NCBI GenBank assembly: GCA_028284365.1
Contig: JANQRW010000042.1
Span: 60,468 to 124,467, forward strand
Length of the DNA: 64,000 nucleotides
Source: Marinicella sp.
GTDB lineage: Bacteria > Pseudomonadota > Gammaproteobacteria > Xanthomonadales > Marinicellaceae
Direction of reading: 5' to 3'
Position numbers and translations under genes: made by a program. The notes beneath the pieces are model-generated. The model saw nothing but the letters and a program-made list of their open reading frames with translations, ran no database searches and was not told the origin of the DNA. Below are positions 55,292-64,000 of this stretch, in pieces (position 1 is the stretch's first letter; every line of letters starts with the position of its first letter).

Positions 55292-56926
55292 TCACCTAAG
55301 CGATTTCCAAAAAAACAAAGCAGTTACAGCAGCGGCTATTAGGGCTGAGTTGGAGGTCCATTCAATCCATTCGCTGGCTTCGTCTAGTACATGTAATAAG
55401 GCAGTAGTGATTGACCCCCCCATGGCGACTATGCTGTGACGATTTTTTCGCAGTTCTTTTTGGATTTCCTGTTCTTTTTGTTGTTGCTCTAATTTGATGT
55501 GTCGTGGTAGCGGTTTGACTTTGTGGCTCAGTAACTGGTGCACCAGCATCGGTGTTTCAGCAGCTTGTTCGATCCATTTTGGCAGGTTTTCTTTGAGTTT
55601 TTCCAAAGAATGTTCCAGGCCGTAGTGGTTTTTCATGATATCGCGCAGGATTGGTTCTGACAGTTGCCAGATATCCAGCTGCGGGTATAGCTGACGTCCC
55701 AAACCTTCGATATTCAGTAGCGTTTTTTGTAGCAGTATTAATTCAGGCTGTACGATCAGTTTAAAGCGTTTGGCCATTTGGAAGGTTTTCAACATCACTT
55801 CACCAAAGGAGATTTCTTCAATCGGCTTGGCCATGTATGGTTCGCAAATGGTGCGGGTAGCAGCTTCTAAATCCTCTAAATTGGTATCTGCTGGTACCCA
55901 GCCTGATTCGATGTGTAATTCAGCCACGCGACGATAATCTTGTTTGAAAAACGCCATGAAGTTATTGGCTAGATCAACACGGTGGCCTTTGGGTAAGGAG
56001 CCACATATGCCAAAGTCTAACAACAAGATTTTCGGATCTTCTGGGTTGTCCTTGCTGATGAAAATGTTACCTGGATGCATGTCAGCATGGAAGAAGTTGT
56101 CCCTGAAAACCTGGGTATAGAAAATTCTGATGCCTTTTTCGGCTAATTTCTCAAAGTTGATGCCTGCTGCTCGCAGCCCGTCAAAATCCTTGATTGAGAT
56201 GCCATAGATGCGCTCTTGTACCATGACTTTTTCTTTGCAGAAGTCCCAGTAGATTTTAGGAATGTATAAATCTTTGGAGTGCGCAAAGTTCTTTTTCAGA
56301 ACCGAGGCATTGGCCGCTTCACGTTGTAAGTCCAATTCGTCATAAATTGTCTTTTCGAACTCTGCGACAATTTCTGTGGGGTCAACCTGTACCCCTGGGT
56401 TCAGGTTTTTCTTGGCAAATGAGGCCAATGCATGCATCAATGCCACATCTCGTTGAATCTTTTTACCGATACCTGGACGCAGTACTTTGATGATCACATC
56501 ATCGCCGTTGGTTAACTTGGCGGCATGTACTTGAGCAATGGAAGCTGATGCCAGCGCTGTTTCATCAACCGAGGCAAACTGTTCACGAATTTCTTTGGGT
56601 AATTGCTGTTGCACCACTGCCTTAGCATCATCCCATGAGATGGGTTCAACATCATCTTGAAGTTTTTCCAGGGTTTGGGCTATTTCTGCGGGTATTAAAT
56701 CTGGTCTGGTGGATAAGGTTTGGCCTAATTTGATAAATATAGGCCCCAGTGATTCCAGCGCACCGCGCACGCGTTGGCCACTACTCATTTGTTTCAGGTC
56801 TCTGGCACCGAATGGTGACAGTATGTTAATGATGCTGAAAAAATTAATGCCTTTAGCGGGCATCAAAGCACTGATGCGATAAGCGGCCAGGGTGTGGGCA
56901 ATTTTAATGAGCCTGAATAATTTCAT
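55292..56926 (-). CDS. ubiB: Ubiquinone biosynthesis regulatory protein kinase UbiB
   Basis: 544 residues, typical length. The atypical kinase landmarks are present: KLGQTLSTRPDLIP, the Ala-rich nucleotide loop with ASASIAQVHAA, the invariant Lys in VIIKVLRPG, HADMHPGNIFI and LLDFGICGSLP. A hydrophobic C-terminal pair of helices anchors it to the membrane. UbiB ATPase activity supports coenzyme Q synthesis. It is the last gene of the ubiE-ubiJ-ubiB run, four bases after ubiJ. Confidence 0.95.
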   Translation of the reverse strand: MKLFRLIKIAHTLAAYRISALMPAKGINFFSIINILSPFGARDLKQMSSGQRVRGALESLGPIFIKLGQTLSTRPDLIPAEIAQTLEKLQDDVEPISWDDAKAVVQQQLPKEIREQFASVDETALASASIAQVHAAKLTNGDDVIIKVLRPGIGKKIQRDVALMHALASFAKKNLNPGVQVDPTEIVAEFEKTIYDELDLQREAANASVLKKNFAHSKDLYIPKIYWDFCKEKVMVQERIYGISIKDFDGLRAAGINFEKLAEKGIRIFYTQVFRDNFFHADMHPGNIFISKDNPEDPKILLLDFGICGSLPKGHRVDLANNFMAFFKQDYRRVAELHIESGWVPADTNLEDLEAATRTICEPYMAKPIEEISFGEVMLKTFQMAKRFKLIVQPELILLQKTLLNIEGLGRQLYPQLDIWQLSEPILRDIMKNHYGLEHSLEKLKENLPKWIEQAAETPMLVHQLLSHKVKPLPRHIKLEQQQKEQEIQKELRKNRHSIVAMGGSITTALLHVLDEASEWIEWTSNSALIAAAVTALFFWKSLR

Positions 56927-56930
56927 GGGT

Positions 56931-57554
56931 TTATTGTGCTTGTTTTAAAGCAGCTATTTTTCTCTCAATACGATCAGTATCAGCGCGCAGGTCATCAACC
57001 TGATCTAAAAAACTTTCCATTTCATGGGGTGAAACCAATTCACGGTTTTCTTCCAATAGGTAATCTTTGCTGCTGGCGCGAATGGACTTGAATAAGCTGT
57101 TACCAGCATTTTTCAGTCCTTGAATGAACTGGTTAACATGATAACCGGGTATTTCGCCCAGTAAATCACACCAGGCATCTTCCCAATCGGGTTGTAATTT
57201 TTTCAGAAAATCAGCAATGAATTGACCGGTGGTGGCATCGCCGTTGATGCTGACTCCATCCAAACCAGGAATGTGTTGATTGGTACCCATGGCGAACAAG
57301 GCCGATGGTTTACCACTGATCGTGGTATCCACTTGCAGTTCAACATCTGTTGAGACCGACAAGGTGTCTTTATGAATGATGATCACGATCGATTGATCAA
57401 TGGGCTGGATGTTAACTTTGACTTTTTTGCCAGCCAGTGGTGCCAGTTTTTTGACTGATTTGGAATCGTATTTCAGTACATTTTGAATTGCTTTTGAGAA
57501 TACTCTGGCTAACATCGATTGTTGATTCTCGGTGGTTGAGACTGCTTCATTCAT
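56931..57554 (-). CDS. ubiJ: Ubiquinone biosynthesis accessory factor UbiJ (SCP2 domain)
   Basis: 207 residues from ATG 57554, which overlaps the ubiE stop (ATGA); a frame extension upstream lies within ubiE and is not needed. The SCP2-like lipid-binding domain occupies about residues 15-130 (VNIQPIDQSIVIIIHKD, TTISGKPSALFAM) and a coiled-coil-like end follows (FLDQVDDLRADTDRIERKIA). UbiJ holds lipid intermediates for the soluble Ubi complex. Identification rests on SCP2-like pattern and its fixed place between ubiE and ubiB. Confidence 0.9.
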   Translation of the reverse strand: MNEAVSTTENQQSMLARVFSKAIQNVLKYDSKSVKKLAPLAGKKVKVNIQPIDQSIVIIIHKDTLSVSTDVELQVDTTISGKPSALFAMGTNQHIPGLDGVSINGDATTGQFIADFLKKLQPDWEDAWCDLLGEIPGYHVNQFIQGLKNAGNSLFKSIRASSKDYLLEENRELVSPHEMESFLDQVDDLRADTDRIERKIAALKQAQ

Positions 57555-58294
57555 AGCTTGTAACCCTTGTGGATTGCTACGATACCACCACTCAAGTTTT
57601 CGAAACCACACATTTCAAGCCCGGCTTGTTCAAACATGTCTTGCAAAGTTTCCTGGTCGGGGTGCTGTTCGATGGATTCAACTAAATACTGATATGAATC
57701 ACGATCGCCCGTTACAAAATGTCCTATTTCAGGTAATAACTTAAATGAATAAACATTGTAAAGTTGTTTCAAAACACTGTTGTTAACTTTTGAGAATTCG
57801 AGCACCATGGCTTTGCCACTGGGTTTGAGAACGCGGTACATCTCATTCAAAGCCTGCTGTTTATTGGTGACGTTGCGTAAACCAAAAGCCATGGTGATGG
57901 CATCGATGGAATTGTCTTTGAAGGGCAGTTTTTCGGCGTTCATTTGTAGGCACTCAAATCGTCCAAAGAAACCGGCATCTATCATTCGATCTTGGCCAAC
58001 ATCCAGCATGGCTTGGTTAATATCGCCGATGATAACTTTACCTGTTTTTCCCAGCTGAGGCATCATGAGCTTAGCGATGTCACCAGTTCCACCAGCTAGA
58101 TCCAATACTAAATCACCTTCATGGATGCCGCTGGTGCCAACAAAATGGCGTTTCCACAAGCGGTGAATACCGCCAGACATTAAGTCATTCATTAAATCAT
58201 ACTTGCTGGCTACAGAAGTGAACACTTTACCAACCAAGCCTTCTTTTTCTTCGGTGGCGACTTCTTTGAAACCAAAATGGGTGGTTTTATCAGT
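57551..58294 (-). CDS. ubiE: Ubiquinone/menaquinone biosynthesis C-methyltransferase UbiE
   Basis: 247 residues from ATG 58294, with AAGGAG spaced nine bases upstream; an earlier ATG at 58327 lies in the preceding gene. FTSVASKYDLMNDLMSGGIHRLWK, the SAM site VLDLAGGTGDIA and AFGLRNVTNKQQAL are diagnostic. It methylates the demethylated quinone ring. The start overlaps the end of the upstream dehydrogenase gene by five bases. Confidence 0.96.
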   Translation of the reverse strand, partial: TDKTTHFGFKEVATEEKEGLVGKVFTSVASKYDLMNDLMSGGIHRLWKRHFVGTSGIHEGDLVLDLAGGTGDIAKLMMPQLGKTGKVIIGDINQAMLDVGQDRMIDAGFFGRFECLQMNAEKLPFKDNSIDAITMAFGLRNVTNKQQALNEMYRVLKPSGKAMVLEFSKVNNSVLKQLYNVYSFKLLPEIGHFVTGDRDSYQYLVESIEQHPDQETLQDMFEQAGLEMCGFENLSGGIVAIHKGYKL

Positions 58295-59201
58295 CATTAT
58301 CCTGCTCCTTTTCTTTTCCGCCTTCAAACAATGACCTTTTTAATCTGATCAAAGCTGATATATCATCGTCGCCATGTCCCATGTCCATTAACTTGGCATA
58401 TGCATCGATGCTCTCATCTATCAATGGCATTTCTGTGCCTAATTCATTGACTGTGGCTTGGCAGATTTTCAAATCTTTGTGCAATAAGCTCAGCTTGAAG
58501 CCGACATTAAATTCGTTGTTAACCATGGTGTTGCCGCGGTTGTCCAAAAACCAATTGCCTGCGGCCCCAGCGCTCAATACTTCTATGGTCTTTTTCATAT
58601 CTAAGTTGCAGTTCTCAGCCATTGCCAATGCTGAGCACACGGCTTGGGCAACCCCTGTAACCATAACTTGATTGACGGCTTTAGTGGCTTGACCCTGTCC
58701 AACCCGACCCATGTGCGTGATTTGGCTGCCAATCGCTGCAAAGACTTCTGATGCACGTTTGTATTGTGCTCTTTCAGCGCCAACCATGATTGAGAGTGAG
58801 CCTTTTTTGGCGCCTTCGACACCGCCTGATACAGGTGCATCAATAAAACTAACGCCTTTAGAGGCCAAATCGTCAGACAAAGTTCTGGCTGTATTGGGGC
58901 TGACAGTTGAGCAATCAATCACGACAGCGCCCGGCTGTAAATAATCAATAAAATCATGTACCACAGTCTTGAGGTCATCATCAGCCGCCACACAAGTCAA
59001 TATGCAGTCAGCTTGGGAAAACATGTCCTCATCATCTTCGAACTCATCTAAATCAAGTTCATTGATCATCGCAGTGGCTTTGCCTTCGGTGCGATTTTTA
59101 ACACCAATCAGTAGACCATGGTCTTTCAGGTTTCTTGCCATGGGTCTGCCCATGGCTCCGAGGCCATAGACCACCACTTTATTGAGTTTGATTTCGCTCA
59201 T
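58290..59201 (-). CDS. Beta-hydroxyacid dehydrogenase (3-hydroxyisobutyrate dehydrogenase family)
   Basis: 303 residues. The N-terminal Rossmann site VYGLGAMGRPMARNL, the substrate motif FIDAPVSGGVEGAKKGSLSI and the catalytic Lys in GQATKAVNQVM are intact. These enzymes oxidise or reduce small beta-hydroxyacids such as 3-hydroxyisobutyrate or tartronate semialdehyde; the exact substrate cannot be read from sequence. It is the first gene of an operon leading into ubiE-ubiJ-ubiB, an unusual leader gene for that cluster. Confidence 0.9.
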   Translation of the reverse strand: MSEIKLNKVVVYGLGAMGRPMARNLKDHGLLIGVKNRTEGKATAMINELDLDEFEDDEDMFSQADCILTCVAADDDLKTVVHDFIDYLQPGAVVIDCSTVSPNTARTLSDDLASKGVSFIDAPVSGGVEGAKKGSLSIMVGAERAQYKRASEVFAAIGSQITHMGRVGQGQATKAVNQVMVTGVAQAVCSALAMAENCNLDMKKTIEVLSAGAAGNWFLDNRGNTMVNNEFNVGFKLSLLHKDLKICQATVNELGTEMPLIDESIDAYAKLMDMGHGDDDISALIRLKRSLFEGGKEKEQDND

Positions 59202-59393
59202 GCTTTATGAAGTTTTAAAAGAAGCATCATTATACCCGATTGCTGTGATTGAAAAATCAAACCGCAGTAACTTTTGAGCAATTGCTGCGTTTATACAATG
59301 TTGTTTATTGTTTAATTGTGGATCAATGGTTGACTATTGCCAAAAACAACCCATGTATCAGTGTAAAAATTAAAATATCAGGAGTAGCTTTTA

Positions 59394-62270
59394 ATGAAGA
59401 AAATCGCAGTTTCCGTGTTTACCTTATTGCTGTTGACAGCATGTGCACCAACCAAGCAAACCAAGCAGTCTGTATCAGATATGCCAACCAAGTCACCCGT
59501 TGGTGATTCACGAGTTTTTACCCAGCCATACGACATGCGCGAGCTGGATAATGGTTTGAAAGTGATTGTTGTGCAGACCGATTATCCAGGTGTGGTTTCA
59601 TTACAAATTCCAGTGCAAACCGGTTCACGCAATGAAGTTGAGCCAGGTAAATCAGGTTTTGCACACTTTTTTGAACACATGATGTTCCGTGGAACAGAAA
59701 ATTTTTCTCAAGAAGAATACGGTGCGATGTTGAAAGAAGTGGGTGCCGATCAAAACGCTTACACCACCGATGATTATACCAACTACCATGTGACTTTCAT
59801 CAATGAAGATTTAGAGCGAATGCTGATGCTTGAGGCTGATCGCTTTCAAAACCTTAAATATTCAGAGGCCCAATTCCGAACGGAAGCTCTGGCAGTTAAA
59901 GGAGAGTATTTGAAAAACAGTGCCAATCCATTCAGTAAAATGTTTGAGACTGTCAGGAAAAATGCTTATACCAAACACACCTACCGCCACACCACCATGG
60001 GTTTTTTGGAAGACATCGAAGACATGCCTAACCAGTTAGCATACTCGCATGAATTTTTTGATCGCTGGTATCGCCCTGAAAAAGCCGCTGTTATTGTGGT
60101 AGGAGACGTTGATGTTGAAGCAACTCATGCTCTGGTAGAAAAATACTTTGGCCCTTGGGAGCGCGGTGACTATGAGGTGGCAGTTCCAGTTGAGCCACCC
60201 GCAATCGGTACCCAACGCCACCACATTAAATGGGAGTCACAAACACTGCCTATGTTAGGTCTTGTTTTTCGGGGCCCTTCTGCTGATCCGGCGCAGATAG
60301 ACAAATCTGCTTTGGATATGATGGGTCAGATCTACTTTGGCCAAAACTCAGATGTTTATCAGGATTTGGTGGTTTCTCGTCAATTGGCAGATGCCTTGTA
60401 TTTCTATTCTCCTGACAGAAAAGATCCAGGTTTGATTTACATTTTGGCGCGTTTAACCAGTGCTGATCATTACCCAGCGGTTAAACAAGCCTTGTTAGAC
60501 ACCATTGTTAATGCTCGAACTAAGCGTGCAGATGAACAACAGTTGAATGACATTAAGTCGGCGGCACGATATGGCTTTGCCAATTCTTTGGACAATTCAG
60601 AAGCCATTGGTGATATGTTGGCAGCAGTGGTGCAATACAATCGAGATCCCGAGCACATCAACAAGCAATATGCACAATTGGATGCAGTGACAGCTATGGA
60701 TGTTAAGAGGGCTGCTAATAAATATTTAGTGGATGATGGACGTATTTTAGTGACATTGGCTGAAGCTGAAAGTGTAGACAGTATTGACAACGATTTTATG
60801 CTGGCAGATCTGGTTGAGAACGCCAAACAACCTAAAGTGGCTGCTTATAAGGTCACTGATATGACAAATTCCAGTGACATCGTTGATGTTAATTTCCTTT
60901 TTAATACTGGGCCTGCTCAAGACCCTGCTGGCAAGAAAGGTTTAGCGGCTTTGACCGCATTGATGCTTACAGATGGCGGTTCAGCAACAAAGTCTATCAA
61001 AGAGATTCAAAAAGCCATGTTGCCCATGGCTGCTTACTTCAGCTCACAAGTTGATAAAGAAATGATGTCTTTAAGTGGTCGTGTGCACCGTGAAAAGGCT
61101 GAGATTTGGTTGGACTTGGTGTTAGACAGTTTATTGAAACCAGGTTTTCGTGAGGATGATTTCAAGCGTTTGAAAACCCAGTTAATTAATTCAGTACAAA
61201 CTGACTTGAAACAAAACAATGATGAAGAGCTGGGTAAAGAAGTTTTATACCAAAAACTGTATCCAGGCCACCCATATGAGTCATTGAATATGGGCCATGT
61301 CAGTGATTTGGAAAGCATCACTTTGGAGGATGTAAAAAGTTTTTATCAACAGCAATTAACCCAAGATAACCTCAATTTGGGTATCACGGGTAATTTGTCT
61401 GATGAACTGAAGCAAATGATGCTTGATCGCATCACCAATGAGCTGAGTTCAAAAGGTGCAACAAAAGTGGCAATCGGGTCTGCTCCTGAATTATCAGGTC
61501 GTCATGTGACTGTTGTTGAAAAACAGACCATGCCAACGGCAGTTTCATTTGGTTTCCCAATAGAGGTGAACCGTTCACATCCTGATTGGGTGGCTTTGTG
61601 GTTGGTACGTTCGTTCTTAGGGGAGCATAGAAACTCTAATTCATTTTTATATCAGCGCATCCGTGAGGCACGTGGCATGAATTATGGTGATTATGCCTAC
61701 ATTGAATATTTTCCCCGTGGCATGTTCAGAACCCAACCTAATGCCAATTTGGGCCGCACAGAGCAAATTTTTCAAGTGTGGCTCAGACCTTTGCGTACCA
61801 ACACTGATGCACATTTTGCCACCAGAACGGCGATGTACGAAATTGAAAAGTTAATTGAAAATGGTATGACACAGGAGCAGTTCACAGCAACCAAAGCTTT
61901 TTTGAGTAAATATGCTGGCTTGTTACTTAAAGGTCAGGATCGGGTACTGGGCTACCAAATGGATTCAGATTTCTATGGCACCACTGATTTTGTTACTTTG
62001 GTTAAAAATGGGTTGAACGATCTGACATTGGCTGAGGTTAATGAAGTGATTCGTAAACACCTACAAACTGATGACATACATTTTGTGTTTATCACCAGCG
62101 ATGGTGCTGATATGAAGTCACGCCTGGTTAACGAAACCACTTCTGTCATGACTTACAACTCAGAAAAACCTGCAGATTTGTTAACTGAGGACACAATCAT
62201 TCAAGATTACAAATTGAATTTAAAATCCAAAGATATTGAGGTTGTTCCCATTGATGAAATTTTTAAGTGA
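59394..62270 (+). CDS. M16 zinc metallopeptidase lipoprotein
   Basis: 958 residues. GGAG lies 13 bases upstream. The lipobox LLTAC places the lipid anchor at Cys17. The inverted zinc motif HFFEH is at 91-95 in the first M16 unit, with the distal Glu in the ALAVKGEY region. The second half (about 500-930) repeats the fold without the zinc motif, and two M16_C regions are recognisable (YRPEKAAVIVVGDVD, LTQDNLNLGITGN). It should degrade peptides in the periplasm. Monocistronic with a strong terminator. Confidence 0.93.
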   Translation: MKKIAVSVFTLLLLTACAPTKQTKQSVSDMPTKSPVGDSRVFTQPYDMRELDNGLKVIVVQTDYPGVVSLQIPVQTGSRNEVEPGKSGFAHFFEHMMFRGTENFSQEEYGAMLKEVGADQNAYTTDDYTNYHVTFINEDLERMLMLEADRFQNLKYSEAQFRTEALAVKGEYLKNSANPFSKMFETVRKNAYTKHTYRHTTMGFLEDIEDMPNQLAYSHEFFDRWYRPEKAAVIVVGDVDVEATHALVEKYFGPWERGDYEVAVPVEPPAIGTQRHHIKWESQTLPMLGLVFRGPSADPAQIDKSALDMMGQIYFGQNSDVYQDLVVSRQLADALYFYSPDRKDPGLIYILARLTSADHYPAVKQALLDTIVNARTKRADEQQLNDIKSAARYGFANSLDNSEAIGDMLAAVVQYNRDPEHINKQYAQLDAVTAMDVKRAANKYLVDDGRILVTLAEAESVDSIDNDFMLADLVENAKQPKVAAYKVTDMTNSSDIVDVNFLFNTGPAQDPAGKKGLAALTALMLTDGGSATKSIKEIQKAMLPMAAYFSSQVDKEMMSLSGRVHREKAEIWLDLVLDSLLKPGFREDDFKRLKTQLINSVQTDLKQNNDEELGKEVLYQKLYPGHPYESLNMGHVSDLESITLEDVKSFYQQQLTQDNLNLGITGNLSDELKQMMLDRITNELSSKGATKVAIGSAPELSGRHVTVVEKQTMPTAVSFGFPIEVNRSHPDWVALWLVRSFLGEHRNSNSFLYQRIREARGMNYGDYAYIEYFPRGMFRTQPNANLGRTEQIFQVWLRPLRTNTDAHFATRTAMYEIEKLIENGMTQEQFTATKAFLSKYAGLLLKGQDRVLGYQMDSDFYGTTDFVTLVKNGLNDLTLAEVNEVIRKHLQTDDIHFVFITSDGADMKSRLVNETTSVMTYNSEKPADLLTEDTIIQDYKLNLKSKDIEVVPIDEIFK

Positions 62271-62298
62271 TTGAATAGAAATTTCAAACTTAATGTTA

Positions 62299-62327
62299 AA
62301 AAGCCAAGGTGATTCACCTTGGCTTTT
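62299..62327 (+). terminator. Intrinsic terminator of the M16 gene
   Basis: AAAAGCCAAGGTG, loop ATT, CACCTTGGCTTTTTT: a perfect 11-bp or longer stem with a T-run, about 30 bases after the stop. Confidence 0.93.
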
Positions 62328-62343
62328 TTGATTTGAGGTAAAA

Positions 62344-62377
62344 AGAAACCCTGATTTGGTTGGTTTCCAAATCAGGG
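62344..62377 (-). terminator. Intrinsic terminator of the OmpA-like gene
   Basis: Arms 62349-62359 and 62367-62377 (CCCTGATTTGG / CCAAATCAGGG) form a perfect 11-bp stem with a seven-base loop. On the minus strand it is followed by TTTCTTTTT, so it ends the gene stopping at 62386. Confidence 0.85.
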
Positions 62378-62385
62378 TCGATTGT

Positions 62386-63024
62386 TTACTGTGGTGCTGC
62401 AGTGATGTACAGCTCTACACGGCGATTTTGGGCGCGGCCATATTCAGTATTGTTATCTGCAATGGGTTGTGATTCACCCAGGCCCAAAGGTGATAACCTG
62501 TTGCCAGGTATTCCTTGTGCACTCAAATAATCAGCAACGCTATAAGCACGTTTGTAAGACAGTTCTCGGTTGTAATCATCTTTGCCGATTGCATCGGTGT
62601 GGCCGATCACATCCAGTACAGTGTCTTTGTATTTGTAAAGTACTTTGGCCACGGAGTTTAGGCTGGGGTAAAAACTGCTCTTGATGTTGTATTCTGCAGT
62701 ATTAAAAGTGATGTTACTGGGCATGATGAGTTGAATCTGGTCACCATCTCTGCGTACTTGTACGCCAGTTCCCTGTAATTCTCTGCGTAATTCTGCTTCC
62801 TGGTGATCCATATAGGCACCAACCCCTGCACCAATAGCAGCACACCCGGCAGCTGCATTGCGGGCACTTTTAGAGTTCCTGGTGGCACCAATTAAGCCGC
62901 AAACAATCGCACCTGCAGCGCCATACTTAACACTTTTTCTAACTTTCTGTTCTCCAGTATAAGGATCGGTGGTGGTACAAGCAGACAGTACCATAGCAGC
63001 TATTAATATCGTAATTTTTCTCAT
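62386..63024 (-). CDS. OmpA-family lipoprotein (YiaD-like)
   Basis: 212 residues. Lipobox VLSAC (Cys16), a glycine-zipper region (about 33-70, rich in Gly/Ala) and a C-terminal OmpA domain (about 95-205) with the peptidoglycan-binding signature VIGHTDAIGKDDYNRELSYKRA and GRAQNRRVELYI. It should tether the outer membrane to peptidoglycan. Length and layout match YiaD-type lipoproteins. Monocistronic. Confidence 0.9.
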   Translation of the reverse strand: MRKITILIAAMVLSACTTTDPYTGEQKVRKSVKYGAAGAIVCGLIGATRNSKSARNAAAGCAAIGAGVGAYMDHQEAELRRELQGTGVQVRRDGDQIQLIMPSNITFNTAEYNIKSSFYPSLNSVAKVLYKYKDTVLDVIGHTDAIGKDDYNRELSYKRAYSVADYLSAQGIPGNRLSPLGLGESQPIADNNTEYGRAQNRRVELYITAAPQ

Positions 63025-63161
63025 TGTTTTATATTTACATTTTTAAGTGTGCCTATCATAACGGGATAAATCTTAATAATTTGTGAATGAGTTATAATTT
63101 TTTGTTTGCAGTAATAAAGGAGCCAGTTAGCCCCTTTAATATGGTTCAATTATAAACAATG

Positions 63162-63974
63162 CTATTCTTTTTCATCATGTGGCATAGATAGATTTTTATC
63201 ATGGCGATATATGGTGTAATCAGAATTGCTGAATGAGCTGTCAAATTTTTTGAACATTTCTTTAACTTTTTTTTCTTTCATGTGCTTTTTGGCGAAGTCA
63301 GAAAAACTCTCATCCATTGGCGCCATATCGGCAAAGTTCTTAAATGGAACCGCTAGCATCACCCGATTAGCACCGCCCACAGGGTAACTCCAGGACCAAT
63401 TTCTGGGCCAATTATTTTCTTTGGCGAGGGTACTCATTTTTTTAATGGCCTTATTGGCTTGAGCGTTTTTACCTGGTTTAACTGTCCAATATCTGACGCC
63501 AACGTAGTTGGCTTCAACATCATCCCCCCAGTTACTGTTTTCGGTATCCACAATGGCATAGTTATGGATGTACTTTTCAACATGTGGGTGAACAGTTTCA
63601 TTGAAGTGTTTACTGGCATGCTCATAAGACCATTTTCTATAAGTGTCTTGTTCCGCCCAAGGTCGACAACATGATCTGACGATATAACGGTTTAGTTTGT
63701 CTCCTGTGACTGGAACATATGTATCCCAGTGTCGAGGATCACCTTTTTCATGTCGATGAGCCATGTGCGCTTTGATGGCTTCTTCAAGTTTGGCTTCATG
63801 CCCTGCTTTTGGAATCATGATCCAGCCATCAGCAATGACCTGAGGTGGTTTGTCCGCTGCCACACACCAGGCAGGAACAGTAAGTAATAAAAATAGAATT
63901 GAAAGGAATGTCTTTGGGTCTTCATTCAAACTTGTTCCCGACAAATTTGAAAGCGACCGCGGCAGACATGGCAT
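63162..63974 (-). CDS. Exported protein with two ferredoxin-like (ABM-type) repeats, unknown function
   Basis: 270 residues as written, starting ATG 63974. A hydrophobic signal (FLSILFLLLTVPAWCVA) follows a 25-residue start encoded by the dispersed repeat. The mature chain shows two similar halves: GWIMIPKAGHEAKLEEAIKA ... and RYWTVKPGKNAQANKAIKKM ..., each about 100 residues with the strand-helix-strand pattern of dimeric alpha-beta barrel proteins. It is rich in Trp, His and Lys. I cannot name a family or substrate. The true start could lie outside the repeat only if a non-ATG codon is used. Confidence 0.65.
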   Translation of the reverse strand: MPCLPRSLSNLSGTSLNEDPKTFLSILFLLLTVPAWCVAADKPPQVIADGWIMIPKAGHEAKLEEAIKAHMAHRHEKGDPRHWDTYVPVTGDKLNRYIVRSCCRPWAEQDTYRKWSYEHASKHFNETVHPHVEKYIHNYAIVDTENSNWGDDVEANYVGVRYWTVKPGKNAQANKAIKKMSTLAKENNWPRNWSWSYPVGGANRVMLAVPFKNFADMAPMDESFSDFAKKHMKEKKVKEMFKKFDSSFSNSDYTIYRHDKNLSMPHDEKE

Positions 63975-64000
63975 GTAACCTCGCGCTCTTCGCCTCTGAT
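63900..64000 (-). repeat. Dispersed repeat of about 100 bp, copy R2 (runs to the window edge)
   Basis: Matches 24573-24680 along its whole visible length with roughly 20-25 differences by eye. The terminal 21 bases (63902-63922) recur exactly at 36650-36670. Its far end is outside the window. The minus-strand reading encodes the start of the exported protein at 63162-63974. Confidence 0.8.

Overview
The window looks like the chromosome of a Gram-negative gammaproteobacterium of moderate to low GC. The evidence is a set of housekeeping genes in typical gammaproteobacterial arrangements: surE-pcm-nlpD, miaB-ybeZ-ybeY, ubiE-ubiJ-ubiB, parC, uvrA, truD, hemF, purB, a phoB-type regulator and rimB-rimK. 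Several large secreted metallopeptidases, TonB-dependent uptake and lipid-type oxidoreductases fit a marine, protein-degrading heterotroph. A relative of Marinicella/Lysobacterales is my guess from the style of the secreted proteins, not a demonstrated placement. I see no tRNA, rRNA, CRISPR array, prophage or transposase.

Layout. 1-4650: the tail of an unknown gene, then a Fur-box-preceded iron-uptake cassette (TonB receptor, small membrane protein, PepSY protein). The cassette is flanked by direct copies of the 3' end of an enoyl-CoA hydratase gene. 4653-17.2 kb: lipid/CoA-type enzymes, a secreted M17 aminopeptidase, a ribosomal oxygenase gene overlapping purB, a peroxiredoxin-like protein, a cytosolic-carboxypeptidase-like M14 enzyme and a GGDEF protein. 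16.3-18.6 kb: nlpD-pcm-surE without rpoS beside it. 18.6-32.1 kb is an accessory region that looks AT-rich over much of its length: an acyltransferase gene broken by one stop codon, a matrixin-like protease with an overlapping partner gene, hemF with an aldo/keto reductase, a glycerophosphodiesterase-like lipoprotein, and an 879-residue M14 carboxypeptidase with a coupled helical-repeat partner. Three palindromic repeats and a 142-bp direct repeat sit at gene 3' ends there. 32.2-49.9 kb is mostly housekeeping (parC, rimB-rimK, truD, phoB, uvrA, a second crotonase, an FkpA-like isomerase, a Nudix hydrolase, miaB-ybeZ-ybeY). 50-55.2 kb: an ankyrin membrane protein, a two-gene rhomboid/zinc-finger membrane operon, a GFA-family protein and a broken XRE regulator. 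55.3-59.2 kb: the ubiquinone genes. 59.4-64 kb: an M16 lipoprotein peptidase, an OmpA-like lipoprotein and a secreted protein of unknown function.

The most unusual signals concern genome architecture. Two separate cassettes (iron uptake; glycerophosphodiesterase) are each bounded by direct duplications of a neighbouring gene's 3' end. A dispersed repeat of about 100 bp supplies the start region of two unrelated exported proteins in the same reading frame. The best candidates for uncharacterised protein systems are the two translationally coupled 'partner plus secreted metallopeptidase' pairs and the rhomboid-plus-zinc-finger operon. All coordinates and motifs were read by eye; family names rest on recognised motifs, not on database searches.
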